Shown piece by piece: positions 56,424-64,000 of a DNA stretch of 64,000 nucleotides. The stretch comes from Mesobacillus maritimus (GTDB taxonomy: Bacteria; Bacillota; Bacilli; Bacillales; Cytobacillaceae). The stretch is taken from contig NZ_JACWFH010000014.1 of assembly GCF_019749255.1 (NCBI RefSeq), positions 32,198 through 96,197 on the forward strand. Reading direction: 5' to 3'. The first letter of the stretch is position 1; every line of letters begins with the position of its first letter. The notes under the pieces are model-generated. The model ran no database searches and was not told where the DNA came from. It saw only the letters and a list, made by a program, of their open reading frames with translations. The position numbers and the translations under genes are program-made.

Positions 56424-57326
56424 ATGAAAATCGGGATTATTGGAGCAGGGGCAATTGGTTTATTATTTTCATATTATCTTAGTGAGAAAAATCAAATAAC
56501 CATTTATACCCGTTCAAAAAGGCAGGCTGAACTCATCCAATCAAAAGGAATCTGTTTAATGGATGGGGAAACAACAAATATAGTTCGTGTGGAGGCTGTT
56601 CCATTTGAACTTTGGACAGGCTCAGAAGACCTAACAATCATAACGGTAAAGCAGTATCACCTTCCAACAATTCTGCCAGTATTAACTAATCAGATTAACG
56701 ATTGGGGTAGTTTATTGTTTCTACAAAATGGAATGGGGCACCTTAAGTGGCTTTCTGAACTTAAGGCACCTAGAATCTATCTTGGATCTGTTGAACATGG
56801 TGCTGCAAGATTGAATGAGCATACAGTTTCCCATAATGGGTATGGTTTAACGAAGGTTGCGGTCTATCGTGGGAGTGAAGATCACTTAAGGTCATTAGTC
56901 GGTGCAACTCAAGCTCGTTTTCCAATATCCCTAGAGGATGATTATCAAGCGATTTTGCTTACCAAGCTGATTGTCAATTGTATTATCAATCCATTAACAG
57001 CTACCTTTCAGGTTACAAATGGTACACTTGTAAGCAATCCTTATTATTATCTAATTGTGACTAGTCTTTTTGAAGAAATTGTAAATATTCTAAACATACA
57101 TAATCGGGAGGAACACTTTGCAAATGTACTCTCTGTCTGTCAAAAGACAACGGCTAATCAATCTTCGATGTTAAAGGACATAGCGGCTGGTAGGGAGACA
57201 GAAATCGATGCCATTTTAGGATATGTCCTAGAGGAGGCAAATCGAAAACAAATGCAAGCTCCGTTAACCCACAACTACTACAATCTAATTAAAGGGAAAG
57301 AATTCAAAGAGGAGGATTTTAGGTGA
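56424..57326 (+). CDS. panE: 2-dehydropantoate 2-reductase
   Basis: NADPH-dependent reduction of ketopantoate to pantoate in vitamin B5/CoA synthesis. 300 residues: Rossmann IGIIGAGAIGLLFSYYLSE near residue 3, YTRS for NADPH specificity near 29, VKQYHL near 77 (catalytic Lys), LQNGMGHL near 97, and KLIVNCIINPLTATF near 180 (second catalytic Lys and the conserved Asn). Locus fits YlbQ. AGGGG upstream. Overlaps the next gene by four bases (GTGA). coaD, another CoA gene, lies 9 kb upstream. Confidence 0.92.
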   Translation: MKIGIIGAGAIGLLFSYYLSEKNQITIYTRSKRQAELIQSKGICLMDGETTNIVRVEAVPFELWTGSEDLTIITVKQYHLPTILPVLTNQINDWGSLLFLQNGMGHLKWLSELKAPRIYLGSVEHGAARLNEHTVSHNGYGLTKVAVYRGSEDHLRSLVGATQARFPISLEDDYQAILLTKLIVNCIINPLTATFQVTNGTLVSNPYYYLIVTSLFEEIVNILNIHNREEHFANVLSVCQKTTANQSSMLKDIAAGRETEIDAILGYVLEEANRKQMQAPLTHNYYNLIKGKEFKEEDFR

Positions 57327-57718
57327 CGGGTATCCTTTCTGTTGCTGCAGCTACACTTGTGACATTGCCATTGGTTGGCTATCTTCTCATGTTTATTTTC
57401 AGCAAACAACTTACTAAAAATCATAAGCGCTCTGTTCAAAGAGCGATAGATTTCAGCACTTTTTTATTCATTATTTCGAATCATTTTCTAATCATGGTTA
57501 TTTGGGGAAAATCATTTCTTTGGTTAATTCTCCTTATTTTAATTGCTTTAGCGATTATTTTTGTTCTTTATCATTGGAAGGTTCGCCAGGAAATTGAATA
57601 CACTCGTGTATTTAAAGGCTACTGGCGGATGAACTTTTTACTCTTCTTCTTATCCTATGTTGTCCTAATTATTTATGGGATTGTACAACGGGTCTCTGGG
57701 GTAGTGGCAATATTGTAA
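57323..57718 (+). CDS. DUF3397 membrane protein
   Basis: 131 residues with four hydrophobic helices (about 5-27, 42-58, 65-83 and 104-122), ending ...VQRVSGVVAIL. Matches the DUF3397 family of Bacilli, commonly found between panE and bshC. Start GTG overlaps the panE stop (GTGA), so it is translationally coupled. AGGAGG lies just upstream inside panE. Function unknown. Confidence 0.82.
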   Translation: MTGILSVAAATLVTLPLVGYLLMFIFSKQLTKNHKRSVQRAIDFSTFLFIISNHFLIMVIWGKSFLWLILLILIALAIIFVLYHWKVRQEIEYTRVFKGYWRMNFLLFFLSYVVLIIYGIVQRVSGVVAIL

Positions 57719-57825
57719 TTTGTCCATTATTCCCACATTCTTCAATCAAAGTCTTTTTCTTTTCGAAACTAACAATGCTATACTACAAAGAGTGAAAACT
57801 GTTAACGAGAAAGGAAGACTTTTAC

Positions 57826-59460
57826 ATGGAGATTTTGAATCTCTCGCTCCCGGCAGCTAACCGATTTGCTACAGGTTATCTTGAAGGTGATGCAGAAATC
57901 CAGAGCTTCTTTCATTATAATTATCAGATGGATTCGGATTATAAAACCCGTTTAGAAGAATTATCAACTAGAAAATTCTATAGACAAGAAATAGCTCAAC
58001 ATATTGAACATTTCATGTCTCGTTTTCCTTCTTCAGATCAGGTAATGAAAAATATTGAAAAACTAAAGCTCAAAAATAGTGTTGCTGTAATAGGCGGACA
58101 GCAAGCAGGTCTGCTTACAGGTCCTCTTTATTCTGTTCATAAGGTAATCTCCATCATTAAACTTGCTGAACAAAAGGAACAGGAGCTTGGAGTACCAGTG
58201 GTCCCCGTATTTTGGATTGCAGGCGAAGATCATGATTACCAAGAGGTCAATCACGTTTATGCATTAAGAAATGACAAGCCAGAAAAGATCCTCTACCCTG
58301 AAAAAAATCTTCAAAAATGTATGATTTCTGATACCATGTTAAATCGCGAAAAGTGTTTATCTTGGGTTGAGGATATTATCGAGTCGTTTGGGGAAACACA
58401 CTATACCAATAGTATTCGGGAATTTACCAAGAAGGCTTTGGACGTATCAGAAACCTTTGTCGATTTTTTTGCCATGATTATTATGGAAATGTTTAAAGAC
58501 CATGGGTTGCTCATCATTGATTCAGGAGATAGGGAGCTTCGGCGGTACGAGAGTGAATTTTTTATTAAGCAATTAAATCAACACGCAGAAATTACAATTA
58601 AAGTTAAGAATCAGCAACAAATCATCTCCAAGGCTGGTTTTAAGCCTGCAATTGATATCGGTGAAGATGCAGCGAATTTGTTTTACACAGATCCGATTAC
58701 AAATGAACGAGTATTGCTTCAGTATGAGCCTATCAATGGGGTTTTCTTTGGTAAAAATGGTGAAGTTTCGTTAACGAAAGATGAATTGCTCACAATCGCA
58801 ACAGAGTTTCCTGAAAGGCTTAGTAACAATGTTGTCACTAGACCTTTAATGCAAGAATGGTTATTTCCAACCATAGCTTTTATTGGGGGACCTGGAGAAA
58901 TAGCTTATTGGGCGGAACTTAAAACAGTCTTTGAGCATTTTAATATGAAAATGCCACCTTTAGTACCAAGACTAAATATTACAATCTTGGACCGTTCAAT
59001 TGAAACGGATTTAGATGAATTAGACCTAGACCTTCAGGAGGTTTTAGAACACGGTACTAATCAACATGAGTTGAAGTTTATTGATTCGATGAAGGACCGA
59101 GAACTAGAAGACTTATTGAATGAAGCTAAGAATCAACTCAAGACTCAATATGAGTTAATCCGTTCGAAATCTGCACATGTTGACAAGGCATTGCTTCCAT
59201 TAGTTGAAAAGAACGAAAAAATCATTTTAAAGCAGATTGAATTTATGGAGAAAAAGGTTTACGAATCTGTCTGCCGAAAACATGATCATGTTTTGAAAAA
59301 GTTCTCTAGAGTGGAAAATGCACTTAGACCAAATGGATCGCCGCAAGAAAGATTATGGAATCCCTTCTATTATTTAAATAAGCATGGGATTGACTTTTTC
59401 TCTGCTGTTTTGACATTATCTTTTAAATTTGACGGTACCCATAAGGTTATCAAAGTTTAG
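57826..59460 (+). CDS. bshC: Putative cysteine ligase BshC (bacillithiol synthesis)
   Basis: Last step of bacillithiol synthesis: adds cysteine to glucosaminyl malate. 544 residues (B. subtilis 539). Rossmann-like core with NSVAVIGGQQAGLLTGPLYSVHKVIS near residue 85, VFWIAGEDHDYQEVNHVY near 127, and PTIAFIGGPGEIAYWAELK near 345, plus a long C-terminal coiled coil (about 400-510). AAAGGAAGAC precedes the ATG. Single gene, closed by its own terminator before mraZ. Confidence 0.94.
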   Translation: MEILNLSLPAANRFATGYLEGDAEIQSFFHYNYQMDSDYKTRLEELSTRKFYRQEIAQHIEHFMSRFPSSDQVMKNIEKLKLKNSVAVIGGQQAGLLTGPLYSVHKVISIIKLAEQKEQELGVPVVPVFWIAGEDHDYQEVNHVYALRNDKPEKILYPEKNLQKCMISDTMLNREKCLSWVEDIIESFGETHYTNSIREFTKKALDVSETFVDFFAMIIMEMFKDHGLLIIDSGDRELRRYESEFFIKQLNQHAEITIKVKNQQQIISKAGFKPAIDIGEDAANLFYTDPITNERVLLQYEPINGVFFGKNGEVSLTKDELLTIATEFPERLSNNVVTRPLMQEWLFPTIAFIGGPGEIAYWAELKTVFEHFNMKMPPLVPRLNITILDRSIETDLDELDLDLQEVLEHGTNQHELKFIDSMKDRELEDLLNEAKNQLKTQYELIRSKSAHVDKALLPLVEKNEKIILKQIEFMEKKVYESVCRKHDHVLKKFSRVENALRPNGSPQERLWNPFYYLNKHGIDFFSAVLTLSFKFDGTHKVIKV

Positions 59461-59486
59461 ACTCCTGATTGGAGTCTTTTTTTTGT
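59459..59486 (+). terminator. Terminator after bshC
   Basis: Stem AGACTCC/GGAGTCT, five-base loop, eight T. Confidence 0.85.
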
Positions 59487-59555
59487 TGAAAAACCAATGG
59501 ATTTGTAGATGAAAAATCCCTTGAGAAATAGGGCCTTTTTGCAGGAATCAGGATA

Positions 59556-59630
59556 GTGGGGGAGAATATTTAAAAATATGTGGAGGAAAGTGGGGGATTG
59601 TGGTACATTTGTTTTAGAAAGTGGGGTTAA
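59556..59630 (+). promoter_or_regulatory. MraZ-box-like direct repeats upstream of mraZ
   Basis: GTGGAGGAAA, GTGGGGGATT and GTGGTACATT follow each other at exactly 10-base spacing (59580, 59590, 59600). Further GTGGGG copies lie at 59556 and 59621. Regular TGGG-type repeats ahead of mraZ are the known binding sites for MraZ autoregulation. The last copy doubles as the ribosome site. Confidence 0.6.
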
Positions 59631-59635
59631 TGGGT

Positions 59636-60067
59636 ATGTTCATGGGCGAATACCATCATAACATTGATATCAAAGGTCGCCTAATCGTTCCCGCGAAACT
59701 GCGAGATGGTCTAGGTGAAATGTTCATTATTACTCGTGGACTAGACCAATGTTTGTTTGGGTATCCCGTCTCTGAATGGGCTGTGATTGAGGACAAGCTT
59801 AAAGGCCTCCCACTAACAAAAAAAGATGCACGTGCATTCACCCGATTTTTCTTTTCAGGTGCTACCGAGAGTGAGATTGACAAGCAAGGAAGAATCAATA
59901 TACCATCTACGCTTCTTCAATATGCCAAACTGGAAAAGGAATGTGTCATTTTAGGTGTTTCCAATCGGATTGAAATATGGAGCAAAGCCATTTGGGAAGA
60001 ATATTTCGTACAATCAGAGGAATCTTTTGCTGAAATTGCGGAAAATATGATTGGGTTCGATATTTAA
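59636..60067 (+). CDS. mraZ: Transcriptional regulator MraZ
   Basis: 143 residues, as in B. subtilis. Two SpoVT/AbrB-like halves: [27 protein letters not shown] and [31 protein letters not shown], with the conserved [14 protein letters not shown] between. It forms a ring that binds repeats in its own promoter and represses the mra/dcw cluster. In-frame starts exist at 59621, 59630 and 59636; GTGGGG spacing and the MFMGEY start favour 59636. Confidence 0.94.
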   Translation: MFMGEYHHNIDIKGRLIVPAKLRDGLGEMFIITRGLDQCLFGYPVSEWAVIEDKLKGLPLTKKDARAFTRFFFSGATESEIDKQGRINIPSTLLQYAKLEKECVILGVSNRIEIWSKAIWEEYFVQSEESFAEIAENMIGFDI

Positions 60068-60117
60068 AGGTAATATTATTCTGATAATATCACCTGACGA
60101 TTGGAAAGGGGAAAGAC

Positions 60118-61050
60118 ATGTTTAAACATACAACAGTTTTACTTGAAGAAGCCGTTTCGGGGCTAGATATTAAGCCGGATGGAATTTATGTGGATTGTAC
60201 TCTCGGAGGTGCTGGGCATAGCGAGTTGATTCTGTCGAGGCTCTCTGACAATGGAAAGTTATATGCATTTGACCAGGATGATACAGCGATCCAAAATGCC
60301 CGAGAAAAGTTGGCGAGATTTGGTGATCGGTTAACCATCATCAAAAGTAATTTCCTTCATTTAAAAAGAGAATTAGAACAACGGGGAGTTTATAAGGTTG
60401 ACGGGGTGCTTTATGATCTTGGTGTTTCATCGCCACAGCTCGATAATCCCGAACGTGGATTTAGTTATCATCACGATGCCCCTCTAGATATGAGAATGGA
60501 TCAAGATGCTGAGGTTTCAGCCTATGATGTAGTCAACAAATGGACGTATGAGCAGTTAGTGAAAATCTTCTTTCGATATGGAGAAGAGAAGTTTTCGAAA
60601 CAAATAGCAAGGAAAATCGAAGCGGCACGGGAAGTACAACCGATTAAGACAACCGGTGAACTGGTGGAGTTAATCAAAGACGCAATTCCTGCCCCGGCTA
60701 GAAGAACGGGTGGACACCCTGCGAAGAGAACCTTTCAAGCGATTAGAATCGCTGTTAATGATGAGCTTCAAGTCTTTGAGGATTCTTTGGAACAAGCCAT
60801 GGAAATATTGGGCGAAGGTGGAAGAATTAGCGTAATTACTTTCCATTCTTTAGAAGACAGAATTTGCAAGGTAACCATGAAGAAAGCCAGTGAGACACCA
60901 CCACTGCCACCGGGTTTACCAATTATTCCTGAGGAATTTAAGCCAACGGTAAAATTAATCACAAGAAAGCCAATTCTACCTTCTGAGGAAGAACTCGAAG
61001 CCAATAATCGAGCGCGATCTGCGAAGTTAAGAATTGCTGAAAAGTTGTAA
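60118..61050 (+). CDS. rsmH: 16S rRNA (cytosine1402-N4)-methyltransferase RsmH
   Basis: 310 residues. [39 protein letters not shown] (SAM site near residue 27), [31 protein letters not shown] near 97, and [15 protein letters not shown] near 235. Methylates N4 of C1402 in 16S rRNA. AAAGGGGAAAG before the ATG. Second gene of the mraZ-rsmH-ftsL-pbpB unit. Confidence 0.95.
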   Translation: MFKHTTVLLEEAVSGLDIKPDGIYVDCTLGGAGHSELILSRLSDNGKLYAFDQDDTAIQNAREKLARFGDRLTIIKSNFLHLKRELEQRGVYKVDGVLYDLGVSSPQLDNPERGFSYHHDAPLDMRMDQDAEVSAYDVVNKWTYEQLVKIFFRYGEEKFSKQIARKIEAAREVQPIKTTGELVELIKDAIPAPARRTGGHPAKRTFQAIRIAVNDELQVFEDSLEQAMEILGEGGRISVITFHSLEDRICKVTMKKASETPPLPPGLPIIPEEFKPTVKLITRKPILPSEEELEANNRARSAKLRIAEKL

Positions 61051-61098
61051 CTATTGTGCGGAACGACAGAACAAAACCAATAAACAGGAGGAAATAGG

Positions 61099-61464
61099 AT
61101 GAGCAATCTTGCTAAAAAAATTCAGCAGGAAGAACAGCACCATTCGCATCAGCAACCATCAATTGCACCGAAACCGGTCGCACCAAGAAAATTCAACTGG
61201 CTGTCCCCTGGAGAAAGAATCTTAATTTTTTCATTTGGTGTTTTGTTCTGTATTGGAGCAGCCTTTATCATTTCTAAACAAGCTGACGTTTATCAAGTGA
61301 ATAAAGAAATTCAGCTTGTAGAAAGCACTATTCAAGACCAACATAAAGTTAATAGTGATTTAGAAATGCAAATCAGCGAGTTGAGCCGCTATGAACGGAT
61401 TAAGGAACAAGCTGAAAAACTTGGCTTAAGCCTAAATGAAAACAATGTTAAGGTTGTGCAGTGA
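61099..61464 (+). CDS. ftsL: Cell division protein FtsL
   Basis: 121 residues: a soluble, His/Gln/Pro-rich N-terminus, one membrane helix (about 45-62, ILIFSFGVLFCIGAAFII), and an extracellular coiled coil (about 65-115, VNKEIQLVESTIQDQHKVNSDLEM) of the kind that pairs with DivIC. Unstable FtsL limits septation in B. subtilis. AGGAGG before ATG. The stop overlaps the pbpB start (GTGA). Confidence 0.9.
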   Translation: MSNLAKKIQQEEQHHSHQQPSIAPKPVAPRKFNWLSPGERILIFSFGVLFCIGAAFIISKQADVYQVNKEIQLVESTIQDQHKVNSDLEMQISELSRYERIKEQAEKLGLSLNENNVKVVQ

Positions 61465-63746
61465 CAATGAACAAGAAGCAACCAAATATGAATGTGGGAG
61501 CAGCTGGATTGTTTTTAGTATTCAGCCTGCTCTTTTTTATCTTAATTTATCGTTTCTTATCTATTCAAATCACTGGTGAGGCCGATGGTCAGGTACTTGC
61601 AGCGAAGGCTCAACAAAAGTACTCAAATGAGACAGTGATTGAGGCTGTTAGAGGGACAATTTTCGACCGAAATGATGAAGTAATAGCAGAGGATGCAAGC
61701 GCCTATACACTCGTAGCCATCCTCGATGAAGATATGACCACGAATCCAAAAGAACCAAAACATGTGGTCGATCCAGAAAAAACAGCGATGGTTTTAGCGA
61801 AATATATTAATATGGATGAGTCAGAGATCTTACAGCGCTTATCGAAGGATGGAGCATTCCAGGTCGAATTTGGTGTCGCAGGCAGGGATATCTCTCATCA
61901 AATTAAGAGTGAAATAGAAAAAGAGAAACTTCCGGGCATTATTTTTACTAAAGGATCTAAACGGTTTTACCCAAACGGTGTATTTTCCTCCCATTTAATT
62001 GGCTTTGTGGAGAAAAAGGAAAACGAGGATGGTCGGTCCGAAACGAGTGGGAAACTTGGGATAGAGCAAAGTTACAATAAACTCCTGACAGGAAAAAATG
62101 GCTCTTTGAAAGTTGAAAGTGACCTCTGGGGGTTCTTGTTACCAGATGCGGAAAAGAAAGTAACACCTGCAGAAAATGGCGATAACCTCTACTTAACAAT
62201 TGATAAAAAAATACAGACGTTTCTTGAAGATGCAATGAACCGGGTCGATGAGGAATATGAGCCAGAAAAAATCATTGCGATTGTTGCGGACCCGAAAACG
62301 GGAGATATCCTAGCAATGGGCCAAAGGCCGACATTTCACCCTCAAACAAGGGAGGGGATCGAAAATAGCTGGCATAATGAAATTATTGAAACCACGATTG
62401 AGCCGGGGTCAACCATGAAGACCTTTACGTTGGCTGCTGCTGTAGAGGAAAATGTCTTTAACCCAAATGAAACGTTTCAATCGGGTTCTTATCGAGTAAC
62501 GCCTAAATCAGTCCCCATTCGTGATCACAACTATGGGAGAGGTTGGGGTGAGATTTCGTACCTAGAAGGAATTCAACGTTCGTCCAATGTTGCTGTTGCA
62601 AAATTGGTAAATGAAAAAATGGGTGTAGACACCTTTAGAAACTATTTAACGGAATTTGGATTTGATAAAACGACAGGTATTGAACTTCCCAATGAAGTAA
62701 CTGGAAAGATTCAATATGAATGGCCGATTGAGAAAGTAACCACATCATTTGGACAAGGGACAACGATGACCCCCTTGCAGCTAGTTCAGGCAACTACAGC
62801 TATTGCGAATAACGGAAAAATGATGAAGCCTAGAATCATTGACAAGATTGTTGATTCTACGACTGGAAAGGTCATTGAACAGAGTGAACCTAAAGTTGCA
62901 GGCACACCTATTTCTCCTGAAACAGCGAAAAAGGTCCGAGAGATTCTCGAAACTACGGTTACAAATGAAGACCATGGTACCGGGGGAAATTATCGAATCG
63001 AAGGCTATAATGTTGCTGGAAAAACTGGTACCGCACAGATTCCAGGGGATGATGGAAAATACTTAACAGGTCGTGAGAATTTTCTGTTCTCCTTTTTAGG
63101 GATGGCTCCGACAGAAAATCCGGAACTGATTGTCTACGTGGCTGTCCAGCAGCCCAAACTTGATGAAAGTACAAATGGTTCCGTTCCTGTTTCAATGATC
63201 TTTAATCCAGTTATGAAAAGCAGCTTGCAATATTTAAATATTCAACCTGCTTCCCAAGGGAAGGTTACCTCAGATGAGATTCCTGATGTCAAAGGAAAGG
63301 GAATCGACGAATCAGTCAAACAACTTCAAGAGTCAGGGTTAAATCCGGTTGTAGTTGGCAATGGTGACAAAATAGTTAGCCAGCTTCCAGAAGCAGGTGT
63401 TAACACGCTTGAAGGCGAACGGATCTTGTTAAGAACATCAGGGAATGAAATCAAGGTTCCCGATATGACGGATTGGTCGTTTAGAGATGTAATGAAGTTC
63501 GCTAAACTTGCAGAGTTAAAATTGAACAAAGCTGGAAATGGCTTTGTCACAAAACAAAGTATTAAGCCAGGAACGATTGTAAGTGGCGGGGAGTATTTAA
63601 TTGTAGAGCTTAGCACTCCACTTCAGCAAACTGAAGCTAAAGAGTCGGAGAAGAAAAGTGACGATAACAAAGAAACTGCAAATGAACCATCAGAGAGTGA
63701 TTCTGAAGCAGAAAATAACGAAACAGAGGAAGTCGTATACGACTAA
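61461..63746 (+). CDS. pbpB: Penicillin-binding protein 2B, septal transpeptidase
   Basis: Class B PBP that cross-links septal peptidoglycan with FtsW. 761 residues: one membrane helix (about 15-33), dimerisation domain, transpeptidase domain with SxxK in EPGSTMKTF near 315, SSN in QRSSNVAVAK near 375 and KTG in VAGKTGTAQI near 520. Two PASTA domains follow (about 600-715) and then an acidic tail rich in Glu, Ser and Asn. Start GTG 61461 overlaps ftsL; ATG 61467 is an alternative. The longer acidic tail goes beyond B. subtilis PBP2B. Confidence 0.94.
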   Translation: MTMNKKQPNMNVGAAGLFLVFSLLFFILIYRFLSIQITGEADGQVLAAKAQQKYSNETVIEAVRGTIFDRNDEVIAEDASAYTLVAILDEDMTTNPKEPKHVVDPEKTAMVLAKYINMDESEILQRLSKDGAFQVEFGVAGRDISHQIKSEIEKEKLPGIIFTKGSKRFYPNGVFSSHLIGFVEKKENEDGRSETSGKLGIEQSYNKLLTGKNGSLKVESDLWGFLLPDAEKKVTPAENGDNLYLTIDKKIQTFLEDAMNRVDEEYEPEKIIAIVADPKTGDILAMGQRPTFHPQTREGIENSWHNEIIETTIEPGSTMKTFTLAAAVEENVFNPNETFQSGSYRVTPKSVPIRDHNYGRGWGEISYLEGIQRSSNVAVAKLVNEKMGVDTFRNYLTEFGFDKTTGIELPNEVTGKIQYEWPIEKVTTSFGQGTTMTPLQLVQATTAIANNGKMMKPRIIDKIVDSTTGKVIEQSEPKVAGTPISPETAKKVREILETTVTNEDHGTGGNYRIEGYNVAGKTGTAQIPGDDGKYLTGRENFLFSFLGMAPTENPELIVYVAVQQPKLDESTNGSVPVSMIFNPVMKSSLQYLNIQPASQGKVTSDEIPDVKGKGIDESVKQLQESGLNPVVVGNGDKIVSQLPEAGVNTLEGERILLRTSGNEIKVPDMTDWSFRDVMKFAKLAELKLNKAGNGFVTKQSIKPGTIVSGGEYLIVELSTPLQQTEAKESEKKSDDNKETANEPSESDSEAENNETEEVVYD

Positions 63747-63762
63747 CCTCTGTTTTTTTTAT
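63722..63762 (+). terminator. Terminator after pbpB
   Basis: AACAGAGG/CCTCTGTT enclosing the palindrome AGTCG-TATA-CGACT, then TTTTTTTT. The left arm lies inside the pbpB end. Confidence 0.8.
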
Positions 63763-63889
63763 TTTTGCCTAATCCGTAAAGGTTGCGAACAATGGGGAAG
63801 GCTCAGAGCATCTAGTGGCGATTGTGATGAAAAAGGATGAAGTAAGGGAAACGAGAAGTCGGGACAGTGCCTATAGTAATGATAATTGG

Positions 63890-64000
63890 GCTGGAATCTC
63901 CACCGTTCCCTTTTGCATGATGTTCTCCTTATTTTGGGCACGCTGGAATCTCCACCGTTCCCTTTTGCATGATTCTCCTTATTTTGGGCACGCTGGAATC
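63890..64000. repeat. Tandem repeat, 50-52 base unit, running off the window
   Basis: Unit 1 is 63890-63941 (52 bases), unit 2 is 63942-63991 (50 bases), identical except for a GT dinucleotide at the middle, and a third copy begins at 63992. On the minus strand each unit reads AAGGAGAATC or AAGGAGAACATC, ATG, 13 codons and TAA. Confidence 0.9.
63929..63970 (-). CDS. Possible 13-residue micro-ORF within the tandem repeat
   Basis: Minus-strand ATG (63970-63968) behind AAGGAGAATC encodes MQKGTVEIPACPK and a TAA whose bases begin the next ribosome site (TAAGGAG). The copy in the first unit (ATG 63918-63916) has the same first ten residues but reads on into unique sequence (PAQLSLL, stop). It may be a real translated repeat peptide or an accidental result of repeat sequence. 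Confidence 0.3.
   Translation of the reverse strand: MQKGTVEIPACPK

Noticed and set aside
63890..64000. CRISPR array at the window end
   Set aside because: Units follow directly with no unique spacers and differ only by two bases; this is a tandem repeat.

Overview
The window is low-GC chromosomal DNA from an endospore-forming Bacillaceae bacterium (Bacillus in the broad sense). Gene order follows two Bacillus subtilis chromosome blocks almost gene for gene: ykuM-ykuV/ktrC/rnjA/def/pdhABCD/SR1/speA/ykt, then yla/ftsW/cta/ylb/mraZ-pbpB. Insertions, missing neighbours (adeC, pycA and ylbC are not at their usual places) and species-specific repeats show that it is not B. subtilis itself. Sporulation genes (ylaJ, ylbJ, gerR, the csfG-type RNA) point to a spore former, and a caa3 oxidase operon plus bshC to an aerobic, bacillithiol-using Firmicute.

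Layout. 1-4.8 kb: end of a DHA2 drug exporter, ccpC, the acetylated diaminopimelate/lysine genes dapH and ykuR, and the thioredoxin-like ykuV. 5-11.6 kb: DUF4349 lipoprotein, KtrC potassium-channel gate, RNase J1 with the RNA polymerase epsilon subunit, HAD phosphatase ykrA, peptide deformylase, lipoprotein ykyA. 11.6-17.1 kb: the pyruvate dehydrogenase operon pdhABCD with a long leader and a terminator-like hairpin between pdhB and pdhC. 17.1-24.6 kb: slp, small unknown genes, the dual-function RNA SR1 with its peptide SR1P and visible CcpN and CcpA sites, speA, an FMN oxygenase, the ykt genes. 24.6-33.1 kb: typA, the yla cluster and ftsW. 33.1-41.3 kb: heme A synthesis (ctaA, ctaB) and the caa3 cytochrome oxidase operon ctaCDEFG, with a Rex-like palindrome in the divergent control region. 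41.4-57.7 kb: AI-2E-type permease, yugN, the ylb cluster, rsmD-coaD, ylbJ, ylbK-ylbL, tmcAL, ylbN-rpmF, an inserted enoyl-CoA hydratase gene, gerR, ylbP, panE. 57.8-63.8 kb: bshC and the start of the division and cell-wall cluster mraZ-rsmH-ftsL-pbpB. The last 110 bases are a tandem repeat that runs off the window.

Most genes are core housekeeping or sporulation genes; no phage, transposase, CRISPR array, tRNA or rRNA was found. The points most worth a second look lie between genes: the tandem micro-ORF repeat after pbpB, an unrecognised structured RNA candidate after ylbB, the pdhB-pdhC hairpin, the SR1 control region, the Rex-like site before ctaB, two related hairpin-rich intergenic elements, and a 23-residue basic micro-ORF behind rpoY. 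All assignments rest on reading the sequence and remembered families; no database search was run.
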